From GCA-003244245 sp036266995 (GTDB lineage Bacteria > Actinomycetota > Actinomycetes > Mycobacteriales > Pseudonocardiaceae), in the NCBI GenBank assembly GCA_036266995.1, contig DATAWX010000185.1, positions 1 to 50,953 of the forward strand: DNA of 50,953 nucleotides. Reading direction: 5' to 3'. The position numbers and the translations under genes were made by a program. Position 1 is the stretch's first letter. Every line of letters begins with the position of its first letter. The notes under the pieces were generated by a model. It had not been told where the DNA came from, did no database searches, and saw nothing but the letters and a program-made list of their open reading frames with translations. Of this stretch, positions 1-8,391 are shown piece after piece.

Positions 1-1
1 C

Positions 2-643
2 CGGGCCTTCCTGCGCAGAGCCGTTCAGTTCATGGTCGACTCTGGGATCGACCAGTTCCTCGACGTTGGCTCGGGAATCCCGACTGTCGGCAATGTGCAC
101 GAGATCGCCCAGCGAGCCAATCCGGAGTGCCGGATTGTGTACGTCGACAAGGAATCCGTCGCGGTCACGCACTGCGAACTGCTGCTTGCGGGCAACGACC
201 GGGCCACAGTGATCCAGGCGAATCTGCGCGACGTCGAGGACATCCTCGACCACCCCCAGACCAAGCAACTGCTTGACCTCGATCGGCCGGTCGGCCTGCT
301 GATGCTGGCGGTGCTGCACTTCGTTCCGGATTCCTGGGACCCGGTAGACATTGTGGCTCGATACCGAAACAGGCTCGCGCCCGGCAGCTACCTGGCACTC
401 TCCCACGTCACGACCGAGGGCAACCTCACTGGGCTAGCCGAGGCTCTTCAATTTTATGAGAAAACCCCGGAACCGATGTACCTGCGTGGCTACGACGCAG
501 TGCTGCGCTTTTTCGCCGGATTTGAGCTCGTCGAATCAGGACTGGTCGGCTGCGCTTTCTGGCGGCCCTCGGGACCAGGCGACGGCTGCGACAGCGCCGA
601 GATGAGCGCGCTCGCCTACGCGGGTGTCGGCCGCAAGCCGTAA
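2..643 (+). CDS. DUF574-type SAM-dependent methyltransferase, 5' truncated
   Basis: The open frame enters from the left edge, so the start codon lies outside the window; 213 residues are visible. A glycine-rich SAM-binding motif I (FLDVGSGIPTVGN) sits near visible residues 19-31. The acidic strand-2 end (IVYVDKE) follows, and motif-II-like text (VGLLMLAVLHFVPD) appears near residue 100. This pattern matches the actinobacterial DUF574 (Methyltransf_19) family, usually about 260-270 residues, so roughly 50 N-terminal residues are missing. The substrate is unknown for most members. An internal ATG at 32 is in frame but would cut off conserved sequence. It is followed after a short gap by the PAS-GGDEF-EAL gene on the same strand. 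Confidence 0.8.
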   Translation, partial: RAFLRRAVQFMVDSGIDQFLDVGSGIPTVGNVHEIAQRANPECRIVYVDKESVAVTHCELLLAGNDRATVIQANLRDVEDILDHPQTKQLLDLDRPVGLLMLAVLHFVPDSWDPVDIVARYRNRLAPGSYLALSHVTTEGNLTGLAEALQFYEKTPEPMYLRGYDAVLRFFAGFELVESGLVGCAFWRPSGPGDGCDSAEMSALAYAGVGRKP

Positions 644-747
644 TCGATTCGAGGCGAACTATGGCCGACGGTTGCAGATGCTGGATACGATGTAGCGCAC
701 CGTGTCCATTGCAACAACCGATAGGGGGCAGCCGGGGGGGTGACATC

Positions 748-2865
748 GTGAGTGCCGCTTTGCCTGCCGAGCCCGGCCTGACGGTGGCCGGGCTCGCTCA
801 GACTTGGGCCGCGGCCGCAAGCCAGACCACATATCTACCGATGTCCGGGGACGAGCTTGAGCAACTCCTGACGCGGCTGATCAACCGGCTGGTAACGGCG
901 ATCGTCGCACCGATGGATGAGCAGGCGGCGATCGAGGTGGCCGCAGAACTGGTTGCATGTGATCTCACCGGGTCGCGCAGCATCATCCGCAGCATCGAGG
1001 TCCTCGACGACGGCCTGGCTCAGTTGGCGGAGCTGCAGCACGTCGACGGGCGCGACGCTGCTGTCTCGCGCGTGCTCAGAACGCTGGCCGGTGGGTACGC
1101 GCAGGCGCTTCGGCGGCGCACCCTCGACGAGCAAGACCAGGTCACGCAGGCTCTGCTCCAGGCGAAACTGTCGACTGAGCGGGAACTGTGGGTCAGCGAA
1201 GCACGGTTTCGCCAGGTCTTCTCCGAGTCGGCGGTGGGGATCGCGATCAGTGACCTCGAGGGCAACGTGGTCGCCGCCAACCGCGCGTTCGCCCGCATCG
1301 TTGGCCGTGCTATGGATGACGTCGTCGGCGCGGCGCTGCTGAAACTGTTGTACTCGGCCGACCAACCAGCCGACGAGTCGACGCTGGTTGAGGCTTACCA
1401 CAAGCTCGCCAGTGGTGAGCTGACCCACTTCCGGCGCCAAGGTCAGTTGACCGCTGCCAGCGGCGAGGTCTCCCGGATCTTCCTTGCGGGTTTCCTGCTG
1501 CACAACCCCGAGCGGGTGCCGACCCACCACGTCATCACCACCGAGGACATCACCGAGCTGCATCTGCTGCAAAAGGAACTGTCCAGGCAGGGCCTGTTCG
1601 ACAGGCTGACCGGGCTGCCCAACGAGTACTACTTCATGTCCCGCCTCAAGGATGTGCTGGAGGCCGCTGATTCGTCGGCCATGATCACGGTGTGCCGGGT
1701 GAACCTGGACAATTTCTCGGGGATCAACGACGGGATAGGCCTGAGCGCTGGCGAGTTCCTGCTGTGCTCGGTCGCGGCGCGGCTACAGGAGCTCGTCGCC
1801 GGCGAGCGGGCGATGGTGGCGCGGATGGCCAGCGACGATTTCGCGATCCTGATCGAGGAAGGTCCAGAGCGTGACCTCAGTCAGTTCGCTGCGACGATGA
1901 ACATCCGGCTCTGCGAGCCGGTCTACTTCGGTGATCAGGGGATCGCGGTCTCGGTGGGAATAGGGTTGGTGCGCCGGCGCGCCGCTGGGATCTCGGCGGG
2001 TGAGTTGGTCCGTGCCGCGAATATCACGTTGCACCGGGCCAAGCGCGTTGGTCGCGGGCAATGGGATCTCTACGACATGGAGTACGACATCCGGCAGCGG
2101 GAACGTTGCCGGATGGCCGCCGAGATACCCGGGGCCTGGGAGAACGGCGAGATTGACGCGTATTGCCGGCCGCTGTGCCAGCTGGACGATGGGAGGGTCG
2201 TCGCTCTGGCGGCGGTGTTGCGCTGGGAACGTGCCGACGGGTCGGTGTTAGGCCACTCCGATTGCCTTGAGTTGGCCGAGCAGACCGGGCTGGTGGTCTT
2301 CCTCGGGCAGTGGATCGTGGAGAAAACCTGCAGTTTGCACGTCCAGGCATCGAACTATCGGCAGGAGGTACCACCACTGCTGCGGGTCGATCTCACGGCG
2401 CAGCTGAGCCAGGACCCCGATCTTGTCGGGGTGGTGCGGGGGGCGCTGGCCGCAACCGGCCTGCGGGCCGATCAACTCTGGCTGGGGGTGCCGGTGACGG
2501 CCTTGGCGCGCGGCCACGGCGACGTGGAGGACAACGTGCGTACATTGGCTGAACTGGGCACCGAGATAGTGCTGATCGGCGCCCAAGCCGATCACGGGTA
2601 CCTGACCTATCTTGAGGACCTTCCGGTGAGCGCGGTGGAGATCGCTCCCGACATCGTCGCCCGGATTGCCCGGCGGTCGGGCAACGACTCGCTGGTCGCC
2701 CGTGCGGTCCGAGAGGTCATATCTCTGGTGCACAGCGCCGATGTGACCGTGATCGTTCCCGGGGTGGACACTGCCGAGCAGGCTCAGTGGTGGCGTAGCG
2801 CCGGGGCGGACGTCGCCTGGGGGACTCACTTCGGCCCGCCCATGCCGCCCTCCAGCTCCCCCTGA
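748..2865 (+). CDS. PAS-GGDEF-EAL protein with degenerate GGDEF and EAL motifs
   Basis: The protein has 705 residues from the GTG at 748, which has a G-rich ribosome site (734-740) seven bases upstream. An in-frame ATG at 661 would add 29 cysteine-rich residues that look non-coding. A helical N-terminal region is followed by a PAS domain (about 150-260, ARFRQVFSESAVGIAISD), a GGDEF-like domain (from about 284, LTGLPNEYYF) and an EAL-like domain (about 465-690). The GGDEF signature is replaced by ASDDF near residue 360. The expected EALLRW-type EAL signature reads LAAVLRW near residue 486 and so lacks the catalytic Glu. No signal peptide or membrane span is evident. By family knowledge, such proteins usually act as c-di-GMP receptors or regulatory partners rather than enzymes; that role is inferred here. 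Confidence 0.85.
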   Translation: MSAALPAEPGLTVAGLAQTWAAAASQTTYLPMSGDELEQLLTRLINRLVTAIVAPMDEQAAIEVAAELVACDLTGSRSIIRSIEVLDDGLAQLAELQHVDGRDAAVSRVLRTLAGGYAQALRRRTLDEQDQVTQALLQAKLSTERELWVSEARFRQVFSESAVGIAISDLEGNVVAANRAFARIVGRAMDDVVGAALLKLLYSADQPADESTLVEAYHKLASGELTHFRRQGQLTAASGEVSRIFLAGFLLHNPERVPTHHVITTEDITELHLLQKELSRQGLFDRLTGLPNEYYFMSRLKDVLEAADSSAMITVCRVNLDNFSGINDGIGLSAGEFLLCSVAARLQELVAGERAMVARMASDDFAILIEEGPERDLSQFAATMNIRLCEPVYFGDQGIAVSVGIGLVRRRAAGISAGELVRAANITLHRAKRVGRGQWDLYDMEYDIRQRERCRMAAEIPGAWENGEIDAYCRPLCQLDDGRVVALAAVLRWERADGSVLGHSDCLELAEQTGLVVFLGQWIVEKTCSLHVQASNYRQEVPPLLRVDLTAQLSQDPDLVGVVRGALAATGLRADQLWLGVPVTALARGHGDVEDNVRTLAELGTEIVLIGAQADHGYLTYLEDLPVSAVEIAPDIVARIARRSGNDSLVARAVREVISLVHSADVTVIVPGVDTAEQAQWWRSAGADVAWGTHFGPPMPPSSSP

Positions 2866-3030
2866 GACTCGATCTACGCGCACGTTCCGAGGCCAACGGG
2901 TCAGGGCACCCATCGTCCTCAGTGTTCAGTCCGGCCCTGGGGCCTGGTGAAAGCCAACTGTCGGAGATTTCTGAGAACAGCCTCGATGCGGAGCCTGTAC
3001 TGTCCGATACGTCCGTTGAGGGGCGGCAGC

Positions 3031-4639
3031 ATGGCAGGTAGGCGGTACCGACTGGCCAGCACTCGCAAGGCGGCCGGTTTCAGTCAGGAACAGTTGGCCG
3101 AGGCGGTTGGCGTTGAGCGCTCGACGGTCGTGCGCTGGGAACGTGGCGAGACATGTCCGCAACCGTGGTCTCGGCCGAAGTTAGCGCGCGCCCTCAGGAT
3201 CACGGATCAGGCACTGTCCGAGCTGCTGGGTGAACCCGCCGAACCAGAGAGCGCAGCGTCGGCACCTGGACCGATCGCCGAGGAAGTGGCATCGCTGCAT
3301 CGTCGGGACTTCCTGAAGCGATGTCGCTTTCCCCGCGCTCGGGTTCGACGAGTTGCGTCACCTCGGAGCGTCTTTTGACGACGCTCGATGCTACCTGGAT
3401 GTCGATGGCATCCCATCGGAATGGGCGCCGGCCGTCCTTTGTGAAGCCCTGACCCTCCGTCTGGGCCGAACCGTCACCCTCGACGAGCTCGGGCTCGCAG
3501 TCCAGCTCTTGTCCTCACGCGCTGGGTTGGACTGGCGTGCGGATACCCTGATCGCCCTGACTGATCTGGGGAAAGTTGACGTCGACATGGAACGCAGGCG
3601 CGTTCTTGCAGCCGCCACTTACTCCGTGGCTGCGCTCGCAGTGCCCGACGAACCATGGTGGACGCAGATGGCGGCGCGCGGCACCACCCGCGCTACCGCT
3701 AAAGGTCGGGCCGTCGGCCGTGGTGATCTTGAGACCGTTCGCGAGATGGCATCGATCTTCTCCCAGGTAGACCAGCGGCGTGGAGGCGGGCACGCCCGCG
3801 CGGCGCTCGTCCAGTATCTGACTTCGGATGTCGCGACTTACCTGCGAGGAAGCTATATCGACGAGTGAGTGCGCAAGGACATGTTCTCCGCGGCCAGCGA
3901 ACTCGCCTATCTTTCGGGTTGGATGGCCTTCGACAACGCGGAGCACTCCATCGCCCAGCACTACTTCTCCGTGGCGGTCAAGCTCGCCGCAGAGGCTGAC
4001 GACCCGCCCATGGCGGGCCATGTCCTTCGGGCCATGGCGCATCAGGCTGTTGACTTAGGCCACTTTCCACAGGGGTTGGAGCTGGCCGTCGCGTCGATGG
4101 ACGGCAAGCGGTACCGAATGGCCGGCCCGCGTGAACGCGCATTGTTCGGTGTCGTCTATGCGCGGGCACTCGGCGCGGCGGGTCAGAAGTCGGCTGCCGC
4201 CGAGGCGCTGATCACAGCGGAAGACGACCTGGCCTCAGCGAGCACCGGCGATGATGAGCCATCGCGGGTGTTCTTCTTCAGCGAGGCAAGCCTTGCGCAC
4301 GAGACTGCCTGCACGCTGCGCGATACCGGAGACCTCTCCGGCGCTCTAAAGGAGTTCCGTCGCAGCGTGCGCACCCGCAAGGCAACGATGTTCACCCGCA
4401 CGCACGCCGTGACCCTCGGATATCTCGGTGCCGTGCACGCACGCCGAGGCGAGATCGACCAGGCGTGCTCCACTTGGTCCACCGCGTTGGACGCCATGGA
4501 CGGTATCCACTCAGCACGCGCTCGCCAGACCGTAGTTGACATGCGCGCCGCACTGTCGGCCGTCCGCCGTAGTGGCGTCCCGGCGACCGTTGAACTAGAC
4601 GCACGCGCCTGCGCTTACCTGAACACCGGGTCACCCTGA
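3031..4639 (+). pseudogene. XRE-family TPR transcriptional regulator, disrupted by a frameshift and an in-frame stop
   Basis: The first part, from ATG 3031 (GAGGGG site at 3018-3023), encodes a helix-turn-helix domain of the kind MAGRRYRLASTRKAAGFSQE, then VERSTVVRWERG. Around 3317-3330 the coding frame shifts by one base: RRDFLKRC in the first frame continues as VAFPALGFDELRHLG in the second. The second frame then meets a TGA at 3866-3868 (SYIDE, stop, VRKDMFSAASELAYLSGW) and runs on to 4639 with TPR-like helical sequence. Without the lesions it would be a typical actinobacterial XRE regulator with a C-terminal TPR-like region of about 530 residues. The two lesions suggest decay, but sequencing error cannot be excluded. 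The TrmO-like gene follows 34 bases downstream. Confidence 0.75.
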
Positions 4640-4673
4640 CGCCAGACACCCGCCGCAACCCGGGGAGAAAATC

Positions 4674-5165
4674 ATGGCAGGCCAGTCCTTTGAGGTCGAG
4701 CCCATCGCACAGGTGATCGGTGGGCGCATCGAACCTACCGATGACTACTGGGGCGGCACCCGCTCCATCATCCGAATCGACAGCAGCCGATTCGACGCCG
4801 ACGCCACCGCAGGACTGGATGCCTTCTCTCACTTGGAAATCGTCTACCGCTTCCACCTCACCGACCCGACCGACCTCAACCTCGGCGCACGCCGAGCACG
4901 AAACAACCCGGACTGGCCTGAAGTCGGCATCTTCGGCCATCGCAACATGCGCCGGATGAACTGGCTGGGTGTCTCGCGCTGCCGTCTGATCAAGGTGGAC
5001 GCCCTCGACTTGCATGTCGAGGAACTCGATGCCGTCGACGGCACCCCCGTCCTTGACATCAAACCCTGGTTCCGCGAGTTCGGTCCACGTGGCACCGTGC
5101 GGCAAGCCGTATGGTCGACCGAGATGCTCACCGAGTATTTCGCCACGCCACCACAAGATTCATGA
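4674..5165 (+). CDS. TsaA/TrmO-like SAM-dependent tRNA methyltransferase family protein
   Basis: A 163-residue protein starting at an ATG with a GGGGAGAA site just upstream. The sequence fits the UPF0066/TsaA-TrmO family: an early PIAQVIGGR strand, the SHLEIVYRFH segment, and the GIFGHRNMRRMNWLGVSRCRLIKVDALDLHVEELDAVDGTPVLDIKPW block that characterises the beta-barrel SAM-binding fold. E. coli TrmO N6-methylates t6A37 in tRNA-Thr. Actinobacterial paralogues beside XRE regulators are divergent and their substrate is uncertain. The gene sits directly behind the broken XRE-TPR regulator, which may once have controlled it. Confidence 0.85.
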   Translation: MAGQSFEVEPIAQVIGGRIEPTDDYWGGTRSIIRIDSSRFDADATAGLDAFSHLEIVYRFHLTDPTDLNLGARRARNNPDWPEVGIFGHRNMRRMNWLGVSRCRLIKVDALDLHVEELDAVDGTPVLDIKPWFREFGPRGTVRQAVWSTEMLTEYFATPPQDS

Positions 5166-5443
5166 ACCCGCAGGACAGGCGTCGGACGGCCCGTCAGGAT
5201 GTCCAACAGAGCCGTTGCGGCCTGCTCGTCCAGTCGTAGCACACAGCAATTGGCGGCGTGCGGGTTCAGCACGATGATCCCATCCTCTTTGGTCACTAGC
5301 AGGTTGGTGAAGCCGGCGGCGGCGTGAGCCCGGCAGGTGGTCGTGATTACGCGGCGGTAGCGGCGGAGTGCGTTGTTTTCGGTTGGACCAGTTGGGAGGG
5401 TCAGGGTCGCGGTTCCCAGGTCAGGGCCGACTCGGTGTCTCAC
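5166..5443 (-). CDS. Possible small hypothetical protein, 3' end unclear
   Basis: A reverse-strand frame opens at a GTG (5443) and reads like a real small protein: RRYRRVITTTCRAHAAAGFT followed by NLLVTKEDGIIVLNPHAANCCVLRLDEQAATALLDILTG. It has a plausible strand/helix pattern with little low-complexity sequence. No stop occurs before the convergent TrmO-like gene; the frame continues to 4844 as the antisense of that gene. The true C-terminus is therefore either long and overlapping or has been lost. I recognise no named family. The end coordinate given is only where the protein-like stretch ends, not a stop codon. Confidence 0.35.
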
Positions 5444-5679
5444 CCGCTAAAATTGGGCCGATGTTCCTGCTCAGGCCAGGAGTCTTTCGGGTGGCCGTGC
5501 TGCTGGTGTTCGGCGCGCCTGCGATGGTCCGGCGGCCGGACTGGCCGGTGGGGCGCCGGTGGGGTTCGCGCTCTCCCGGAGGGTCGGCGTGATTCGGGTT
5601 CGTCGAGGGCGGCTTCCGGCTCGCGGCCAGGCGCTGCTCAGCCTGCTGACCGCGTTCCGCGGGGGCATACTGTCACGTC
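5444..5679. other. Gene-poor stretch upstream of the receptor-channel gene
   Basis: Together with the uncertain small reverse gene this forms a region of about 510 bases between the TrmO-like gene and the channel. Short open frames here (for example 5461-5592) have skewed Arg/Gly/Pro composition and no family resemblance. No strong hairpin or promoter stood out. Confidence 0.4.
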
Positions 5680-6795
5680 GTGATGATCCGAACACGCAGA
5701 TGGGCGGCCATTGTTGGGGTAGGGCTGATCCTGACCGTGGCCGGACCGTCAGCGGCGGGTGCGGATACGACGACGCGAGACGCCGACGGCGCGCCAGGCA
5801 GCACCATCAAGGTGGGGATCAAGCCGCTCGACCCATTCGTGACCAGGAACGGCGATCAGTATCACGGCTTCAGCATCGACTTGTGGAACGAGATTGCGCG
5901 GCGCAACTCCTGGCAGACGAGCTACGTCTGGCACGACACCCTCCCCCCGCTGCTGACGGATGTGCAAACCTCCACCTTGGACGTCGGAATCGCCGGGATC
6001 ACCATCACCAAGGACCGCGAGCAGGTGCTCGACTTCAGCTATCCCATGTTCAGCGCGGGGCTGGAAGTGATGACCACACCTCGTGGTAGCTCATCGAACT
6101 GGACCACCGAGCTGGCCAGCTTCGTCATCGCCGGGCTGGGGCGCTACCTGCTGGCGCTGGTGGCCGCCTTGATCATCGCAGGGCACCTGGTCTGGCTCGC
6201 CACCCGGCGTCGTACCCAGCTCGGCTACCTCGCCGGCGTCGGGCTGGGGATATACAAGGCCGCTGGGCTCGGGCTGGTCGGCGACTACGGCGTCGCGGAC
6301 CCCAAACGGCCGCTGGGCCGGGCCGCCGCAGTGATCTGGACCATCGTGGGCGTCAGCTTCGTCTCGCTGTTCACCGCGGCCCTCGCCAGCCAGCTGACCG
6401 TGCAGAACATCCAAAGCAAGATCACCGGGGTGCAGGACCTGAGCGGGGCGAAGGTCGCCACCGTCAGCGGCAGTTCAGCGGCGGCGTATCTGACAGCCCA
6501 CGCCATCAGCTTCACCGGCGTCCCCACCATCAACGACGCCTACCGGCAGCTGGATTCCGGCGGGGTCGATGCCATCGTCTTCGATGCTCCGGTCCTGCAA
6601 AACCACATCAAGCTCACCCGCAGCACCAACGAGACCATGGTCGGCGGCATCTTCACGCGCGAGAACTACGGCATCGCGCTACCGGCCGGTTCGGCGCTGC
6701 GCAAGAAGATCAACGAGACGTTGCTCGAGATCACAGCGGACGGTACCTACGACGAGCTCTACTCCAAGTATTTCGAGGACGCGAATTCCGGTTGA
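5680..6795 (+). CDS. Prokaryotic ionotropic glutamate-receptor-like (GluR0-type) ligand-gated channel
   Basis: A 371-residue protein starting GTG-ATG (5680/5683). A signal peptide (RRWAAIVGVGLILTVAGPSA) is followed by a periplasmic-binding-protein type 3 lobe (VGIKPLDPFV, FSIDLWNEIA, VGIAGITITKDRE). A membrane span (FVIAGLGRYLLALVAALIIAG, about 147-170), a pore-loop region (about 190-210) and a second span (AAAVIWTIVGVSFVSLFTAAL) interrupt the lobes, and a second ligand lobe (about 245-365, GAKVATVSGSSAAAYL) completes the protein. This S1-M1-P-M2-S2 order is that of bacterial glutamate receptor channels such as Synechocystis GluR0. The usual TVGYGD-like filter is replaced by LVGDYG near residue 198. 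The ligand is not predictable. It may be a true channel with altered selectivity or a sensor that no longer conducts. Confidence 0.8.
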   Translation: MMIRTRRWAAIVGVGLILTVAGPSAAGADTTTRDADGAPGSTIKVGIKPLDPFVTRNGDQYHGFSIDLWNEIARRNSWQTSYVWHDTLPPLLTDVQTSTLDVGIAGITITKDREQVLDFSYPMFSAGLEVMTTPRGSSSNWTTELASFVIAGLGRYLLALVAALIIAGHLVWLATRRRTQLGYLAGVGLGIYKAAGLGLVGDYGVADPKRPLGRAAAVIWTIVGVSFVSLFTAALASQLTVQNIQSKITGVQDLSGAKVATVSGSSAAAYLTAHAISFTGVPTINDAYRQLDSGGVDAIVFDAPVLQNHIKLTRSTNETMVGGIFTRENYGIALPAGSALRKKINETLLEITADGTYDELYSKYFEDANSG

Positions 6796-6860
6796 ACTCG
6801 ACCTGGCCCTGCGGCGTCCTGTGGTCCCGACGACCAGCGGGCCGGAGGTTTAGTCGCAAG

Positions 6861-7664
6861 CTAAGGTCGGCATGGGTTATTGATAGGAACAGCGCCGTCC
6901 GAGAGAACACTTATATAGGTGTTCAGGTCATGGAGGCAACCGAGACTCCATCGCGTCTTGCCGGTCGAGTCGATAGGGTACCCTGCATTGACGTGCTGAT
7001 AGCTGTCGAACGGATCGATGGGCAGCCGGGGTATGACGTCAGGAACGTTGTAGATCCGCCACGACACCGTGCTGTGGTAGCCGTATGCCGCTGCGAAGTT
7101 CGCGTCACCGACCTTTGGGGAGGCGAACGTCCACACTTGGGGCTTGAGAGGTGTATTGGCAGACATGTCGGCAGCGAGAAGCGTCACCAGCGCAGCTCCC
7201 AGGCTATGTCCGGTCACGATGACTGGAATGTTGGGATCGATTTTGTCAAATAAGCCGCTGGCGGCCGCACCTTGTTGTGTGGGGTCCATCGTGGTCAACG
7301 TCTTATAGATATCGTAAAAGCCTTCGGCCACATTGCCGCCACCTTTGACGGTCGGGTCGAACGACACGGGAAGAAAATGCAGATTGTCCCACCATTCGGT
7401 GGCAGTTGCGGTGCCCCGGATGGCAATTACCTGCTGAATCGGATCGCCACCTTTGGCGAGATACCCATAGAGCTTCGGTTCCCCGATGGGCTCGATAATG
7501 AAGTCCGACATCTGGATGGTGCGTTCCAGCGTAAAACCTGCGGGTAGGTTCGCGATTTCGGGAGGATTGACCAGGTCGGGCGCGTTCGTAACCTGGTCGT
7601 AAGCGGCCTGGATGAATGGACCCAAGCTGACCGCCGTTGCCGTATTCATTGGAATGCTGAGCAT
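6861..7664 (-). CDS. Class 3 lipase family serine hydrolase
   Basis: A 267-residue protein from an ATG preceded by AGGAGA. It carries the nucleophile elbow GHSLG (about residues 151-155), preceded by IPVIVT. The candidate triad is completed by the Asp in VPDVIPRLP and the His in CLHDLNTYI near the C-terminus. The sequence VIAIRGTATATEWWDNL resembles the region before the oxyanion hole in fungal-type Lipase_3 proteins. No signal peptide is evident, so a cytoplasmic location or unusual export is likely. The gene converges with the channel gene and is followed upstream by the response-regulator operon on the same strand, separated by about 55 bases. The substrate (acylglycerol or another ester) is not determinable. 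Confidence 0.85.
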   Translation of the reverse strand: MLSIPMNTATAVSLGPFIQAAYDQVTNAPDLVNPPEIANLPAGFTLERTIQMSDFIIEPIGEPKLYGYLAKGGDPIQQVIAIRGTATATEWWDNLHFLPVSFDPTVKGGGNVAEGFYDIYKTLTTMDPTQQGAAASGLFDKIDPNIPVIVTGHSLGAALVTLLAADMSANTPLKPQVWTFASPKVGDANFAAAYGYHSTVSWRIYNVPDVIPRLPIDPFDSYQHVNAGYPIDSTGKTRWSLGCLHDLNTYISVLSDGAVPINNPCRP

Positions 7665-7719
7665 CTCTTCTCCTGTTGATTTTGTTGTTTCAGGCCTGGC
7701 AGTTGATCCGGCGCTGCGA

Positions 7720-8391
7720 TCATTGGGTTCCGTTGGGGTGGGTGAGCCCTAGGTCGTAGGTGAGGATCACGGCTTGGATGCGGTCGCGGGCGCCGATTTT
7801 GGCTAGTACGCGGCCGACGTGGGTTTTGATGGTGGACTCCGATAGCACCAGGCGTTCAGCGATCTCTGCGTTGGTCTGGCCTTGACCGATCGCGAGCAGG
7901 ATTTCGCGTTCGGTGAGGGTACGCAGTCGGGGGTTGTCGTGGGGATCGTGGCCTTGTGGGCGGCTGGGCAGGTGGTGGGCATAGGCGTCTAAGAGTCGCC
8001 GGGTGAGGGCGGGGGCGATGACGGCGTCACCCGCGGCGACACAGCGGATGCCGGCGAGCAACTCCTCCGGGCGGGCGTCTTTGAGGAGGAAGCCGCTGGC
8101 TCCCGCACGCAGGGCGGCGTAGGCGTATTCGTCGAGGTCGAAGGTGGTCATGACCAGGACGCGGGAGCGGCCGCCGGCGGCGGTGATGCGGCGGGTGGCC
8201 TCGATGCCGTCCATGCCGGGCATCCGGATGTCCATGAGGATTACGTCGGGGTGCAGTTCCGCGGTCTTGCGTACGGCCTCGGCTCCGTGCGCGGCTTCGC
8301 CGACGACCTCGGTGTCGGTGGTGGTCTCCAGCAGCATGCGGAAGCCGAGCCGTTGCAGGGGTTGGTCGTCGACGATGAGCACGGTGGTCAT
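7720..8391 (-). CDS. NarL/LuxR-type response regulator
   Basis: A 223-residue protein. The receiver domain (1-120) shows VLIVDDQ, the phosphoacceptor Asp in DVILMDIRMPGMDG (near residue 54), the conserved Thr in MTTFD and Lys in LLKDA. A C-terminal LuxR helix-turn-helix reads LTEREILLAIGQGQTNAEIA, then LVLSESTIKTHVGRVLAKI. The ATG at 8391 overlaps the kinase stop as ATGA; a longer in-frame opening to 8451 lies inside the kinase gene and is unlikely. It is the cognate partner of the upstream histidine kinase and probably controls the ABC transporter genes of the same operon. Confidence 0.93.
   Translation of the reverse strand: MTTVLIVDDQPLQRLGFRMLLETTTDTEVVGEAAHGAEAVRKTAELHPDVILMDIRMPGMDGIEATRRITAAGGRSRVLVMTTFDLDEYAYAALRAGASGFLLKDARPEELLAGIRCVAAGDAVIAPALTRRLLDAYAHHLPSRPQGHDPHDNPRLRTLTEREILLAIGQGQTNAEIAERLVLSESTIKTHVGRVLAKIGARDRIQAVILTYDLGLTHPNGTQ

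Noticed and set aside
5461..5592. A small plus-strand open frame starting MFLLRPGVFRVAVLLV.
   Set aside because: Short, Arg/Gly-rich after the first residues, without ribosome site or homology signal.
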